A DNA stretch of 64,000 nt. Source: Bryum argenteum (lineage: Eukaryota > Streptophyta > Bryopsida > Bryales > Bryaceae). The stretch lies in the NCBI GenBank assembly GCA_037043015.1, contig CM073323.1, positions 5,270,001 to 5,334,000 on the forward strand, written 5' to 3'. Each line of letters begins with the position of its first letter. The stretch's first letter is position 1. The translations under genes and the position numbers were made by a program. Positions 21,519 to 33,093 of the stretch are shown piece after piece. The notes under the pieces are model-generated. The model did not search any database, was not told the origin of the DNA, and worked only from the letters and a program-made list of their open reading frames with translations.

Positions 21519-24500
21519 TGCGGCACTAGGAACGTAGTGGCACGGGATCCAAGTGAGATTGGGCCTGTGTATGATTCCGATGGAGTTAGTCGAGGAGGAG
21601 GCCGCGGTGCTACTTTCGGTGGGGGCAAAACGGGAAAGGTGTTCTTTTTCTTTGGTGCCCGCGATTCGGTAGGGGTTCGATGTCGGAGAGGTTCGCGTCC
21701 TCCTCGGATGAATCATGCAGCCGGAACGCCGATCTTTGCGGAAGAATTATCAACGTGGGATGTAAGTATTAGAATGGATTCCATTACGGTTGATATAATT
21801 GCTAGACAGAACCCAAACCCTAAACGGAAGACCACAGGAGCAGAGTGGTTTTGTACCTGCAACTCTATTGAACGTGTTGGATTGCCGCTCAGCATGAGAA
21901 CAAGCAATGGCGAGGTGCATCATACCTGTGGCTATGTCCTCATCATTAGTATTCGTCGCCGCCGATGAAGAACCGCGCGCGCTAGACATTGGGAGCGTGT
22001 TCTGCTCACCTCGCTTCTGAGTCTGATCTCTCCCGTGAGCCTTCATTACCTCTTTCCCTCCTAGACAGAGCCGTCTGGCACTTCGCCGTGGCGGCCTATC
22101 TTCGTTCCCGACAGCATCGTTTTCCACGAATCGAACCTTCTTCTGCAGCGCTTTTGAGGCCTCCCTGCGCCACCCCCAAACTGCTAAACGAGACGGTCTT
22201 CCACACGCATAGCTCAAACGCGCAGTGCATAAGGAGAGAGGCACCAGCATTGGCTAACTCTACTTAGTCTGAAGAAAATAGCACGCACACAAAAATGATG
22301 GTATGGAGAAGAAGACCAGCATTGCCTAGGGTTTGGCGAGACTCTCACGTGGCGGCAAGAGATAGCGTTTGTGACCGTGATTGGTCACCCACTTCCCCCT
22401 GACTACTTCGTAACTTATGAGACACTAGGACGTTACTATATTTTAGTCACGTTCAAGTTGAGAGTCATATCATGTTACTTCACCGCCTCTCAAGGCGAAT
22501 CGCTCCAAAGCCTCGAAGGAGAAAAGGACTCGAGACACCGCAAAGTTCCATCAAACCCTAGACTTGCGCGCCGCCATGACACCCGTGGACGGAGAACTCA
22601 CCACTCCCGCATAGCCGCTACAACGGGAGCCATTTTCTTACGTACCTCTGCTTTCTGGCTGCGGTCGCGTGCAAGCTCGTATTCGCCCTTTTCTGGCGGC
22701 GTGCCTTCCAACTCCGAATCCATGATTAAGAGGTAAGTACGACCTGCACACTCATTCGTTTAAAATTCAGGGCTTAGGAGGACGTGGTTGCATGAGCTGA
22801 GTTTGTGGTAGTAACAAGCCTGGAACTCTGGCACTCCGCAGATCGTAAGAAACCAGAAATGCACCAATTCCGCAGAAGTTGTCTCTCATTCGGAAGATGT
22901 AGACCTAAAGATGTTCTTACTCTCTACTGTGAATGACACACACTCTTGGTAATGCACGGTGCTTGATCCTTCAATAGGCTCAGAGAATTGATGGCGGCTC
23001 CCAATTGTCCATCAACTTCCTGCGAGGAGGTCGGCTGTTTCTGCTGTCATCGTCAGAAGTAGGTGCGTCTCTTAATCCCTGCTTCCAACGCCTTTTAGTG
23101 CAAGGAAACTCTTAGAGTACTTGAAAAACACCAATCCTTAAACCTAATTACAGGCTTTACCGGTTTAGGGTCAAAACATAAGCTCTTATCGTAATCCCTG
23201 AAAGCGCAGTGAATTTTTGTAGTCACGCTGAAGTCGGAGTTGTCAATAATGACTTCGAGCAGTCACAGTGAAGTCAATGTAGTAGTAATTGTAGTCACTT
23301 TTTAGTCACTCAAAAGTCATAGAAGAAGCATGATTAAGTCATTCTTATGTGCAAGAATGAAGTGAAGAGCAGTCTTCGAGTAGAAGCATGAGTACATTTA
23401 ACTCATGAGCATCTCATTAGTATTTTTAACGATCCCGAGATCAGATTCAAATCCATGAGTGCTATCTAGATCAGATCCCGAGTATGATTGTTATCTAGAT
23501 CAGATCCCGAGTATGAGTGCTATCTAGACTAGATTTCATGTATGAAGAATCGGGTCGGTCATAATAACGTTGATGTAATTTCCACTTCATTCCACTTCAA
23601 GTCCTTCCTTTTGATAATTGATCCGAAAATATAATTACTAGACATTATTAGGGTGAGCCTCCCATCTGCAGACCCCAAGATGACGCATATCTCAAGTTGA
23701 TATTATCGAATGTGGTCGGCTAATCTATCGGTGTGATAAATCATGCATTCGGAGCTCGCCCTCAATACATGACAAAGAAAGAATCGTACCTTAAATTTCT
23801 TAGGGTGGCTAGTATCTTGAGAAAAGAAGTGTCCTCTGTGATCGCGAAGGCCAATAACTCAATGTTGTATCATTCTTGTGCCTTTCATGCAACACTCTTC
23901 AATTGTAGCACCCTTGTTAATGCACGCAACTCCGCCCGCAATCAGTCACGTCGAGTGAACGAGGAAGTAGGTGGCCGCGCATCGTATTCATCCATGTAAA
24001 GAGTGGAAACTACACTTTTTCTTTCGTAAGACTCATGCTCTTCAGTACTTGCTTGGCATCGCGTCTCTAACACGTCGGTGTTAAGATCCGCTGCAACTTT
24101 CTAAAAGCGGTACAGAAATTGTCATCAGATTCTGAAGCGTTGTTCGTTTGGAGCTCTTCTTCTCTTCCGACCGACAACCTTCTGCATACCTTCGCCGTGG
24201 TCTTGAGAGATTGAGTTGTTTTAACAGGAGGTGGTAGGGTTAAGGTGGGAGGCTATGTCTGAATTTCTTCCTGAAATCTTCCTTTTGAGTGTTAAGGAAC
24301 ACCATCCTTTTCAGAGAATGTAATACAAGGTGTGGGGATTGCACAATGAAAGTGAGAGAAACTCCTGATAATCAAAAATGACTTCTAGTAGTCATAGGGT
24401 AGTCACTATCACCGAATTTGTAGTCAGGTTCGAATCACTAAGAAGTCATTGAAGAAGCATGTTTCAGTCATTTTTTTTTTGCAAGAAACAAATGAAGAGC

Positions 24501-24694
24501 CGCCTTGTACATTCAGGGAAGAAATCTTTGTGCAAGTGAATCAGATGTCATGGAAGAGGCATTGGTTAGTCACGTTCCCGGAATATAAGTGAATCAGAGC
24601 CACTGTGAACAATGTGTTGTGGCCATGAAGCATTCCGTCTCTTGTTTTTCCAAGGCTAACGAGACTTTGTTGACATTGATTCTAGACGGAAGAG
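21519..24694. other. Central intergenic region of the CACTA element
   Basis: This lies between two divergently oriented genes. 21849-22250 on the minus strand may be a leader exon of the TNPA-like gene, as it ends at a plausible GGTACA donor. A 29-bp tandem repeat occupies 23461-23547. AGTCAC-like clusters occur at about 23216-23340 and 24379-24480, far from the ends. Other open frames here are not recognised. Confidence 0.5.
23461..23547. repeat. 29-bp tandem repeat
   Basis: Units start at 23461, 23490 and 23519 and contain ATCTAGATCAGATCCCGAGT. The third unit is diverged. Confidence 0.85.
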
Positions 24695-27600
24695 ATGACA
24701 TCAAACAAATTACCATTGTCTGACAGTGGAAGGCAGCGACTACGAGATGACAGACTCTGGGCCAGGAGTTCAACAGCCGGGGAGAGCAATGTTCAGAGGA
24801 TGCATTGCCCTTGCAGAAATTATAGGGGGCGTAAGAAACTCTTCATACGGAACGTGCGGGAGCATCTCATCCAAAACGGTCGACATCCTGAATCGAGGAT
24901 TTGGAGAGGCCCTGGTGCAAGAGATTCTTCTGACGAAGAGTGGGAACATCAATTTTGGGGACCCATTCAACCTCTCACCGATGGAGCACATCTTTGTTGG
25001 TGATACAAGTGTTTCAATTGTGCAAGAAACGAATAGGTGGATGCCACCGTGGACACTCGTGGCATGGTCGAAAGAGCACTACCAACATTGGCCGTTCAGA
25101 CATGTTCATCAGAGAGGCTTGACAAGGAAGTCAGAGATGCCTTCGACATTGCGATCTTTGTTCATGAGGAATTCATGGATGCGGAGTTCGATAGAACGTA
25201 GTAGAGGAAGAGGAGTGTCGTGATGAAGAACCGATCGCGATGCCGACGTTGACAAGGAGAGACAGTGACCCCTACCTTGACGATAGGTCCCTACAAGAAT
25301 CGTTAGAGCCCTTATACGACGGGTCTCGTTGCAGCAAGCTTGCAGCTACAGTATTATTGATGAATTTGTGTATTGTGCACGGCGTGAGCAATCAGTGCGC
25401 GAACGAGCTCTTTAGCATTTTGCATTTGCACGTGTTGCCGGAGAACAACACATTACCGCGAACACATCATGCGGCAAAGTCCCTTACCGCAAAGTTGGGT
25501 TTGACATACAGCACCATCCATGCATGTGAGCACGGGTGTGTACTATTCCGGGGCCCCCATGAGGATGCACTTCGTTGTCCTAAATGTGGAGGCCGAAGAT
25601 TCCGAGATGAGGAGCGACGTTGTTATCCCCTGAAGGTGCTTCGTCACTTTCCCATCGTTCCACGGCTGCTGCGCATGTACATGAGTCCGAGCATCTCGAA
25701 GCTGATGGTATGGCATGCGAGAGAACCGAGCAACAAAGACGGAGGGATGGCTTGGTTAGACACCCTTGTGACTCCAAGGCATGGCGGCATTTTGAAGACC
25801 AAGTCGACCCAAGCTTCGCACTTGATCCTCGAAACGTCCATTTTGCATTGGCGGTAAGACGGGGTGAACCCTTACAAGCAAAATCGATCGACATGGTCAA
25901 CTTGGCCCGTTCTATTCTTTGAATTATAACTTGCCTCCATGGCCGAGCACCAAAAAGTTTTTATGATGTTGTCACTTTTGATTCCGCGAAAGGAATCTGT
26001 GACATCGATGTGTTCGACGTGTCTTAGAGCCTCTCGTGGATGAGTTCTTTGGAGTTATGGGTGGAGTGCCCGCTCACGATGTATCAACAGATGCGGGCTC
26101 AAAGACTTTCAAATTACGTGCCATGTTGCTATGGACAATCCATGACTTCCCGGGCTACGGCACTGTTGGCGGGTTTGCTCATCAGGGCTACGCAGCATGT
26201 CCTTGTTGTGGAGAGGATTTAGGCGCAGAGCATTCAACTGAACTTGGTAAGCAAACGTATGGTGGTACTCGACGTTGGCTGCCTGATGATCACCCATACA
26301 GGTCAGCTGAAATGAAGGACCACTTCAACGGAGAGATTGAACATCGACCAAAACCAAGGGAAGTGACAGTGGAAGACCAGATTCGTTACGCTCTGGAGAG
26401 CGAAGCTTGGAAGGCCGATGGCAATAGGTGGGGTGCTGCTGGAGATCCTTCCAAAATTCATGGTGTGAAACGTCTCAGCATTCTCTTCCGATTGCCGTAC
26501 TGGAAGGTTAGTAACTTGATTCCCACTCAGACCTCCTACAATGGAACTTAAAAGTTACTTTTATGTAACTACATGGGATACCATAGAAAGTGCTCCGTCA
26601 GTCACAGCGTAGTCACTTTGTCAATCTGTAGTGAACTTTATTTATTCCTTGCACATCTAAAGATGTCGTACCAGAGGGGCTGTAGGACATGCGTTTTCAC
26701 GTGAATGACGTGCATTGTCACTGTATGTAATGCTCAGAATCTTCTCATTCGGAACACGCTGGACGTCATGCACTGTGAGCTGAACCTAGCAAAAAACTTC
26801 CTAAAGACCATCACAGGGAAGAAGGACACCGTGAAAGTTAGAAGAGACTTACGAAGGAGGAACATTCGACCACACCTGTGGCTAATTCCAAATCCACGAA
26901 AAGCAGGGAAGATGATGAAACCACGCGCTTCTTATGTTTTGTCTGATGCAGAATTTGAGAAGTTTGTGAGGTGCATTGAGTCTTTAAAGATGCCTAGTGG
27001 TTACTCATCTGATCTTGGCAAATGTCTCCGAGAGAAGAACTTTGGGGGATTAAAGTCCCACGATTACCACATTCTGATGCAGCAAGTAATGCCACTGGCT
27101 CTGCGTGGACTGATGGAACCCGGGCCTCGCACAGCTATCATGAGAATGTGTCGGGTATTTCGCTGGCTATGCACAAAAGTGTACAATCCAGCAGATTTTC
27201 CCTCACTTGAAGCGGATGTGGCAGAGAGTATGGCGTTATTGGAGATACAATTTCCACCTTCGTTTTTTGACATCATGACGCACCTCCCATACCACTTGGC
27301 AAAAGAATTGGACTTGTGTGGCCCAGTTAGTGCCCGTTGGATGTATCCCGTCGAACGTTATATGAAAGTGTTGAAGAACCATGTCAGAAACATGGCACGT
27401 CCAGAGGCTTGCATGGCAGAGGGTTACTTGAAAGATGAATGTATCGGCTTCATTACCGAGTACCTCCACCGATTTGAAGGATCTCAAAGGCGTGTATGGG
27501 ATGAAGATGAAGAATACGGAGATGCTGAGGAGGTATTGCAAGGGGCAGGTAAACCGTACCTTATGAGTCCAGAGATGAGAGCTGTAGCCCACCATTACGT

Positions 27601-28516
27601 GCTATCAAATGTCTCGACTATGCAGGATTTGTACAGGTAATTTGTTCTTGACCTTAAGTGGTGTTGCACATGCATGAAGTGAAGCTAGATTCATTGTCAT
27701 GGCAAGTACTCATTGGGAATGCCATGCTTATTGAACCATTGCCTGTCCAAAATTCAATCATATGCTGAGACACTCATTCAATTGTTATTTCGTAGAGTGG
27801 AGACAATCCGCAGATGGGAATCGGAAATCTTGTTCTAGCAGATGGATCGAACACAAAGTGCGGGCATCGATTTGGATTTGCGTAAGCCTCAAGACATGGA
27901 CCGGTTTCTCCCGAGTAGGAGGCCATCACAAAGAGCGACTAGGTATGGCGAGAATCTTCGGCGTTTGGCAACCGTTTTCGAGTGGACGACGACAACACCG
28001 ACACTTGCTCACCTACAACTCCGGGGTAGCGTCGGTGTTTGAAGTGACTCCTAATTCCCAAGAATCTTCTCGTGAATTATGTGGGAGTATTGAAAGACAT
28101 ACTAGAGCCGGATTACGGAGCATTGACTACGAAGATCATTCTTATGCGATGTGAGTGGATTAAAACCCAAGATAATCGAGGCAACCCCACGTACATCCGC
28201 GACGATGCGATTCCTTATAGTGAACACTCGCCACAAATTCCCTCGTCTGCGCGAGCCTTTCATCTTTCCGAGCCAAGCAACACAAGTGTTCTTCTCGGAT
28301 GTTAGTGAAAGACCTGGGTGGAAAGTTGTGTTACGGAAGGAGGCACGAGCCGGGCGGGGAAGTGGTGGAGGTCAGAGACGCATTTATTTCCACGTCAATC
28401 GCGTGAGTACCGGTTTGAGAGCTCCGCATAGATTACCCGTTCTGCAGTTCGGTAAATCTAGTTGGTGCAATCGAATTGTCCGAGGAAGACAATCGCTAGC
28501 AAATGCAAGGTATTAG
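24695..28516 (+). pseudogene. TNP2-type CACTA transposase, frameshifted
   Basis: The ATG at 24695 opens a frame with the transposase-associated domain (CPCRNYRGRK, VREHLIQNGR, about 24790-24900). The TNP2 region follows from 25240 (RCPKCGGRRF, LKVLRHFPIVPRL), changes frame near 25748 (LVRHPCDSKAWRHFE), and shifts again around 25900-26040 before LRAMLLWTIHDFPGYG and AACPCCGEDLG. An intron at 26507-26737 (AAG/GTTAGT ... CTCAG) joins YWK to NLLIRNTLDVMHCELN in phase. The last exon carries a DUF4218-like segment (LPYHLAKELDLCGPVSARW). A DUF4216-like tail is split over two frames (DYGALTTKIILMRCEWIK and PSQATQVFFSDVSE). At least four frame changes argue that this copy is dead, unless some are sequence errors. 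Confidence 0.85.
26507..26737 (+). other. Intron of the TNP2 gene
   Basis: The donor GGAAG/GTTAGT and the acceptor TGCTCAG/AAT preserve the reading frame at phase 0, exactly where TNP2 proteins read YWK-D/N-LL-RHNLDVMH. It contains another pair of AGTCAC motifs (about 26598-26620). Confidence 0.7.
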
Positions 28517-29071
28517 GTATTTGTACTAGTTACTAGCTACGGTTGTTTCTATTAAAGTTGAATGACAATTGGAAGTATTTGTGGCATGTACATTCTTTTG
28601 AGCAAAGTGTTCACATATTTGTGCAAGTAACGAACATATTCATCCACAAATAAATCCTCATTGTCATCACAGAAACAAGGAAACTTCCACCTCCCGAAGG
28701 AGACTTGTCAATGCCATCCGAAAATCAGAGCATCTTTTTGGGCAGAGCAAACTACCCGTAGAAAATTCGGGAGCTGACCTAATATTATCACTCTAAACCA
28801 TAAAGTCATTAAGTAGTTACATGGCAGACTCTCAGTCACGCATCGTAAGTCACCGTAGTAGACTTATATGATCGCATGACTTGGTGACATCCATCATCTC
28901 CATCTAGCCTCATCCCAATCGCCCAATGAAAAATGCGGATGAACGTGACAAGTCGCAGCAATTTCATCTTCAGTTATAATCCATGACTATGTTGTAACTC
29001 GAAGACCATGGCCAGACCCCGAGTGTTGCCAATCGTGAATCTATAGTCATTCAGGAGTAACTTCGGACATG
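28517..29071. promoter_or_regulatory. Right subterminal region of the CACTA element
   Basis: Non-coding. AGTCAC/GTGACT variants recur (for example TCTCAGTCACGCATCGTAAGTCACC near 28830-28852 in pieces, and TCTATAGTCATTCAGG near 29040). This mirrors the left side and fits TNPA-type binding. Confidence 0.55.
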
Positions 29072-29115
29072 AAGTCATTTCTTGTAGTCACATTTACCCC
29101 CAATTTTTAGTAGTG
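29072..29115 (-). repeat. CACTA right terminal inverted repeat
   Basis: Reverse complement of the left end with a handful of mismatches; it ends TTTTTAGTAGTG at 29115 and is followed by the TAT duplication. Confidence 0.9.
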
Positions 29116-29222
29116 TATGTAAGATTTGGTATGACAAAATGGCACATGGCATAGTGCCATTTTAACGGAATTGAGGTTAATGGCACTTGATATTATATAT
29201 ATGTCACCATCGACTGCTACTC

Positions 29223-29690
29223 GAACTTTCAAGTTTTATTTCCTAACATAAGTGGTACTACACCTCCCTCCTCTATCATATAATAGCACCCTCCATCAGA
29301 ATTCATGAACCCAACAATGTATCAGAGAATAATATCGCAAAAACAAGGTGAATTCCAACACATTCCTGAGGATCACTTCACCACCAGCGTTTCCGAACAG
29401 CAGTCTTGAAACATGATTACGCGGTACTGGAACTTTCAAGTTTTATTTCCTAACATAAGTGGTACTACACCTCCCTCCTCTATCCTGTAATAGCACCCTC
29501 CATCAGAATTCATGAACCCGACAACGTATCAGAGAATCCTATCGCAAAAACAAGGTGAATTCCAACACATTCTTGAGGATCACTTCATCACTAGCCTTTC
29601 CGAACTGCAAACCTGAAACATGATTACACGGTACTAGAACTTTCAAGTTTTATTTCCTAATATAAGTGGTACTACACCTTCCTGGCCTCC
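29223..29690. repeat. 207-bp tandem repeat, two full copies and a partial third
   Basis: Units begin GAACTTTCAAGTTTTATTTC at 29223, 29430 and 29637. Copies one and two are nearly identical over CCATCAGAATTCATGAACCC. The third stops after about 50 bases. The array starts about 105 bases outside the CACTA right end. Confidence 0.92.
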
Positions 29691-29803
29691 TCCTTGAACT
29701 ACATCCTGTACTCCTACCTACAAGGATATAAAATGTTAAGTGAGGCGGTGCCCCTTTCCAGAGAGTTTTTGAAGGAAGTTTGTATAAGCGGAAGCGATGG
29801 AAG

Positions 29804-30075
29804 GCATTCTTTAGATCCTCCTTCATCTCTCACTCGAATGGTAAGAATGGTTCAGGGTAGATTGGTCTCAAGGAGGTTCACACACGCGACAACTATGAAT
29901 GATCACCGATGTCCAAGTGCATTGCTTGCAAAATATCGTCCGCCCTTGCGAAGAGAGCGCTTCAACAATTGGTGATAGCACAGGTGTCGAATGTAGAAAC
30001 CTCCTTGTGACCAATCTACCCTAAACCATTCTTACCTTTCGAGTGACAGATGGAGGCGGATCTAAAGAAGGACGC
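29804..30075. repeat. Large inverted repeat, arms of about 73 bp
   Basis: 29804-29876 and 30000-30075 are imperfect reverse complements. The arms share GGTAAGAATGGTT and AGGGTAGATTGGTC and their complements. The loop is about 123 bases. A transcript would fold into a long hairpin. No TIR-type ends or target duplication are evident. Confidence 0.8.
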
Positions 30076-30599
30076 TTATCGCTTGAGCGACTGCAAAGTC
30101 AGAGGATCTAAAGACAAATACTCTGCATCCTCGTAGGCTCGCAATGAATCTTCATTATCCGAAACTCGTCCGTGAGTCTTTTGATTCCATAAACCCGCCT
30201 TCGAGCGGGCTGGTCCGAGCCAAGAGTGAGTCTTCTGATTCCACAACCCGCGCGTGAGCCTTGAAGGACTTAATAGTGACTATTCGTATTCCGTAACTTG
30301 TGTGTGACCCTAAATTGCTTGATGGATCTTGCCTGGTGAGTCATTTTTTTCCCTTAGTTTCATTCGTGGGTTCCCCTACATCTGCATCTCTCTTCATCCT
30401 TTTCGACCTCCTCAGTCTGTACTCCTCGACGAACTTCGCTCCCCTGCTCTTCTGGCCGAGAGTGTTGGACAGAAATCCAATGTGTGGAATGCGAAAATAA
30501 TCCACTTGACAGTGCCACTTTCCACTTTCTATTTTTATTTCCCCTTCGATTCATACATCCTACTCCCCACACATGACATGCGGAGAGGAATGAAAGGAA
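30076..30599. other. Mid-GC spacer, no supported gene
   Basis: Contains two related lines (GTGAGTCTTTTGATTCCATAA near 30171 and GAGTCTTCTGATTCCACAA near 30227, about 55 bases apart) and a small CCCGCCTTCGAGCGGG hairpin near 30195. Open frames here overlap on both strands and are not recognised. Confidence 0.5.
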
Positions 30600-30760
30600 G
30601 GGAAAATAAAAGTAAAGAGTCGGGGCTATGGTACAGTCAAAATATGCTCTAGAGTCATCTCTTGGGATGTATAGAATTGAATGATTCTCGCACCGAAAGA
30701 GATGACTCAAGATCATTGTGTTTGCTCCATGGCCCCAGCTCTCTACTTTTATTCTCCCCT
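30600..30760. repeat. Imperfect foldback, arms of about 64 bp
   Basis: 30600-30663 pairs imperfectly with 30697-30760 around a loop of about 33 bases. Matching pieces include AAATAAAAGTAAAGAGTCGGGGC with its complement, and GAGTCATCTCTT with AAGAGATGACTC. The small size, short loop and mismatched arms resemble a miRNA precursor or a tiny MITE. No target duplication is evident. Confidence 0.72.
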
Positions 30761-31953
30761 CGATCCATACCGCTGCGCTTTCATCTCAAGAGATGAATCA
30801 GGGGGAAAAGCCAGCGAAAGACATCCACCCTCCAATTGCGCTCCGATATTCGCACTGACGTCAGAAGTATGCGGGTGTGCTTGCGTCTTCCGCTTGTCCC
30901 GGGGATCATATTAAATTTACGGTTGGTTCATTTATGTCTACAAACTCCACTCCCTCCCAGAAAATGTAGATCGATTGCAGGATTGAGCTCCCGGTCTGCT
31001 ACGATATTGGACGAGTTCCATATCTCCACGAAGTATCAAGCGTTTTCCGTATTGCATCGCTACAAATCCTACACCTTATCTGCTTGCCACGCTTTAGTCC
31101 AATTCGTCTCTTCTGAGCAATTTTGAGATTCCTAGCAACATCCTCTAACATTCTTCGTCAAGAAGGTGAATCATGTGTATAGTCCAAGTGATGCATTAGA
31201 ACTGTGCCGAAAGGGCGATACATTCTCGTGAGGAAACGGTTAAGCCCACATCGCCTCCTGAATGCTCCTTCTCGAGTAGTCACAACATCATCACAATTCT
31301 CAACGGCCGCCCAAAACTGTGCCCAAGTTGACGCAAGGGTCACAGTACTGCTAGTTTAAGGTCATTACGAACCTCGGATCTGAACGACGGATCGGAACGT
31401 GAACCATAAAAATTCAGCAATTGAATAGTACCAATAAACCAACAACTCCACGAAGACATGTCTTTTTTTCTTCTCTTAGTTTCATTCAAGTCGTAAAACG
31501 TCTCTACCTCCCTCGCCAGCGTCCGATTAGCTTCATACGTGAAAAGATATGGCTTTGAGCCGACTCCTGTCATGTTTGCTTCCCTTGAGGTGTATCACCT
31601 TGGTGGAGCACTGCCTGACTGACAAGATACCCATTCCCCTACCCGGAAGAATTGGCGGAGATAAAGAACGTTGTTACCGCCACCAGTCCGTTTCTTTGCC
31701 ATCTTGGATCCATCATGGAACTAGGACGGCATCGAACTGTACAAACAAGACAGAAACGTACAGGGGGCCAAATACTTGGTAAATTACGAAGTAATCCACC
31801 ACCAAGTCCAAAGAGATGCTCGCATTGACTCCATCTCCGCTGTCATTTAAGGCCACAGTTCTATTTTGAACCTCTTTTAATCTCATATCGATTTCGTGGA
31901 TGAGCAACCATGCACCTCCTGTGTTCTTTCCTATCCAGTGATGGACAGATTGC
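30761..31953. other. Mid-GC region without a recognised gene
   Basis: Several short frames exist on both strands (for example minus 31340-31573, with KPYLFTYEANRTLAREVETFYDL), but none matches a family I know. Two members of the CGGCCG near-palindrome set lie near 31296-31316 and 31376-31397. It may be an eroded gene. Confidence 0.4.
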
Positions 31954-32200
31954 TAGTTTAGGGTCGTCCCGGACCGTGACACCCCAGCTTCTGAATGACC
32001 GTCGAGAACCATGTAAGTTAGCAAGGATGAATCTACGGGGGCGTGTTAGTTTAGGGTCATCCCGGACCGCGACACCCCAGCTTCTGAACGACTGTCGAGA
32101 ACCATGTAAGTCAGCAAGGTTGAATCTACGAGGGCGTGGTAGTTTAGGGTCGTCCCGGACCAAGTCACGGAACTCCTGAACGAGAGTGGAGAACCATGTT
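31954..32200. repeat. 93-bp tandem repeat
   Basis: Units start TAGTTTAGGGTC at 31954, 32047 and 32140; the third decays after about 25 bases. Each has CCCGGACC, then GCTTCTGAA and GAGAACCATGTAAGT. The period is 31 codons, so the minus strand reads a 31-residue repeat (HGSRQSFRSWGVAVRDDPKL is one part), but I do not recognise it. Confidence 0.85.
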
Positions 32201-33093
32201 GCTCATAAACTATGACTCACGACGACGTCTTAGTTCAGGGTTGATGCAGAAGCACGCGACCCACGATCTGAACGGCCGCTCAAAACATTTGATTGTTGAG
32301 ACTCGAGTATTGGGCGGCACTGAAGCGAGATACAAACAGAGACGAGCAGAAATGAGACCAATATGCGAAGAATTCCCCTCCTTGTGTGCGGGATGGGAGA
32401 CCAAATTTATTAGAAATCATCAAGTCCAACTTCAGTGTGAAGCATTTGGGACTAGACAAACAAAGCTGTTAATTATTGATCAACATGAATAGAAGTAAAC
32501 TGCCGAGTGACTCGGAAAAAGTCTCAGCAATCGCTTTCTCTAAGTGATTATTGCTGCCGAGTACGGTGCAGAGTAATGTCGCCGCCGAAGACAACGGAGG
32601 CCGCAACTAGACAAGCCCGGTCGACTTCGTGCATGCTCGCTTGATTACTTTTGGGTGGCGCGCCGCCACACAAAGTTCCAGGCTTTATCAAGCAGCCGCC
32701 ACGCCAGAGTGTGTGTGTAGCCTCCTTCGCTCATGTCAGATCATGTCCCACGAACTTCTGCACGGCCGTTCGAAACCATGGCGGTCGACCGCACCAAATC
32801 TCCCTGGAGAATCAGGGTCAAGACAAAAGTCAGATCCACAAGAGAGAGAACAATGCTGCAGTCATGGCCACTAAAGTTGGAGAGGGGGGGAGGTGTAGGA
32901 CGGTTAGGCGACTCACCGTCAGCGAGGTCCATCCGATGGTTTTGATGTCACGTCTCAAAGTGCATCTAAAACCAACCCGTCATACTCACTAGACCCGACT
33001 CCCTCTGACGTGTCCCGGACGGGCGAACCCCAGAACTTCCGATAGCAAATATAACGACCAGCACGTGTTGTAGGCTGCATTAGACACGCGGCA
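32201..33093. other. Mid-GC region, no recognised gene
   Basis: Short unrecognised frames on both strands overlap each other. The motif GTGTCCCGGACGGG near 33018 repeats the CCCGGACC core of the 93-bp unit, suggesting a shared origin for the region. Confidence 0.4.

Larger units (their letters stand above)
18139..29115. mobile_element. Complete CACTA (En/Spm) DNA transposon, about 11 kb
   Basis: The element begins CACTACAAAAAATC and its right end is the reverse complement of CACTACTAAAAATT. Similarity of the two ends runs over 44 bases. TAT flanks both sides (18136-18138 and 29116-29118), the 3-bp duplication expected of CACTA. Both ends are rich in short GTGAC/AGTCAC motifs, the kind of subterminal site bound by TNPA-type proteins. 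It encodes a Transposase_24-like protein on the minus strand and a TNP2 transposase on the plus strand; the latter is frameshifted, so the copy is probably not autonomous, though its ends could still be moved by a related source. Confidence 0.93.

Noticed and set aside
18139..29115. CRISPR-like or tRNA-like arrays suggested by short repeats
   Set aside because: The repeats are CACTA subterminal motifs with irregular spacing; there is no fixed repeat-spacer pattern and no cloverleaf.
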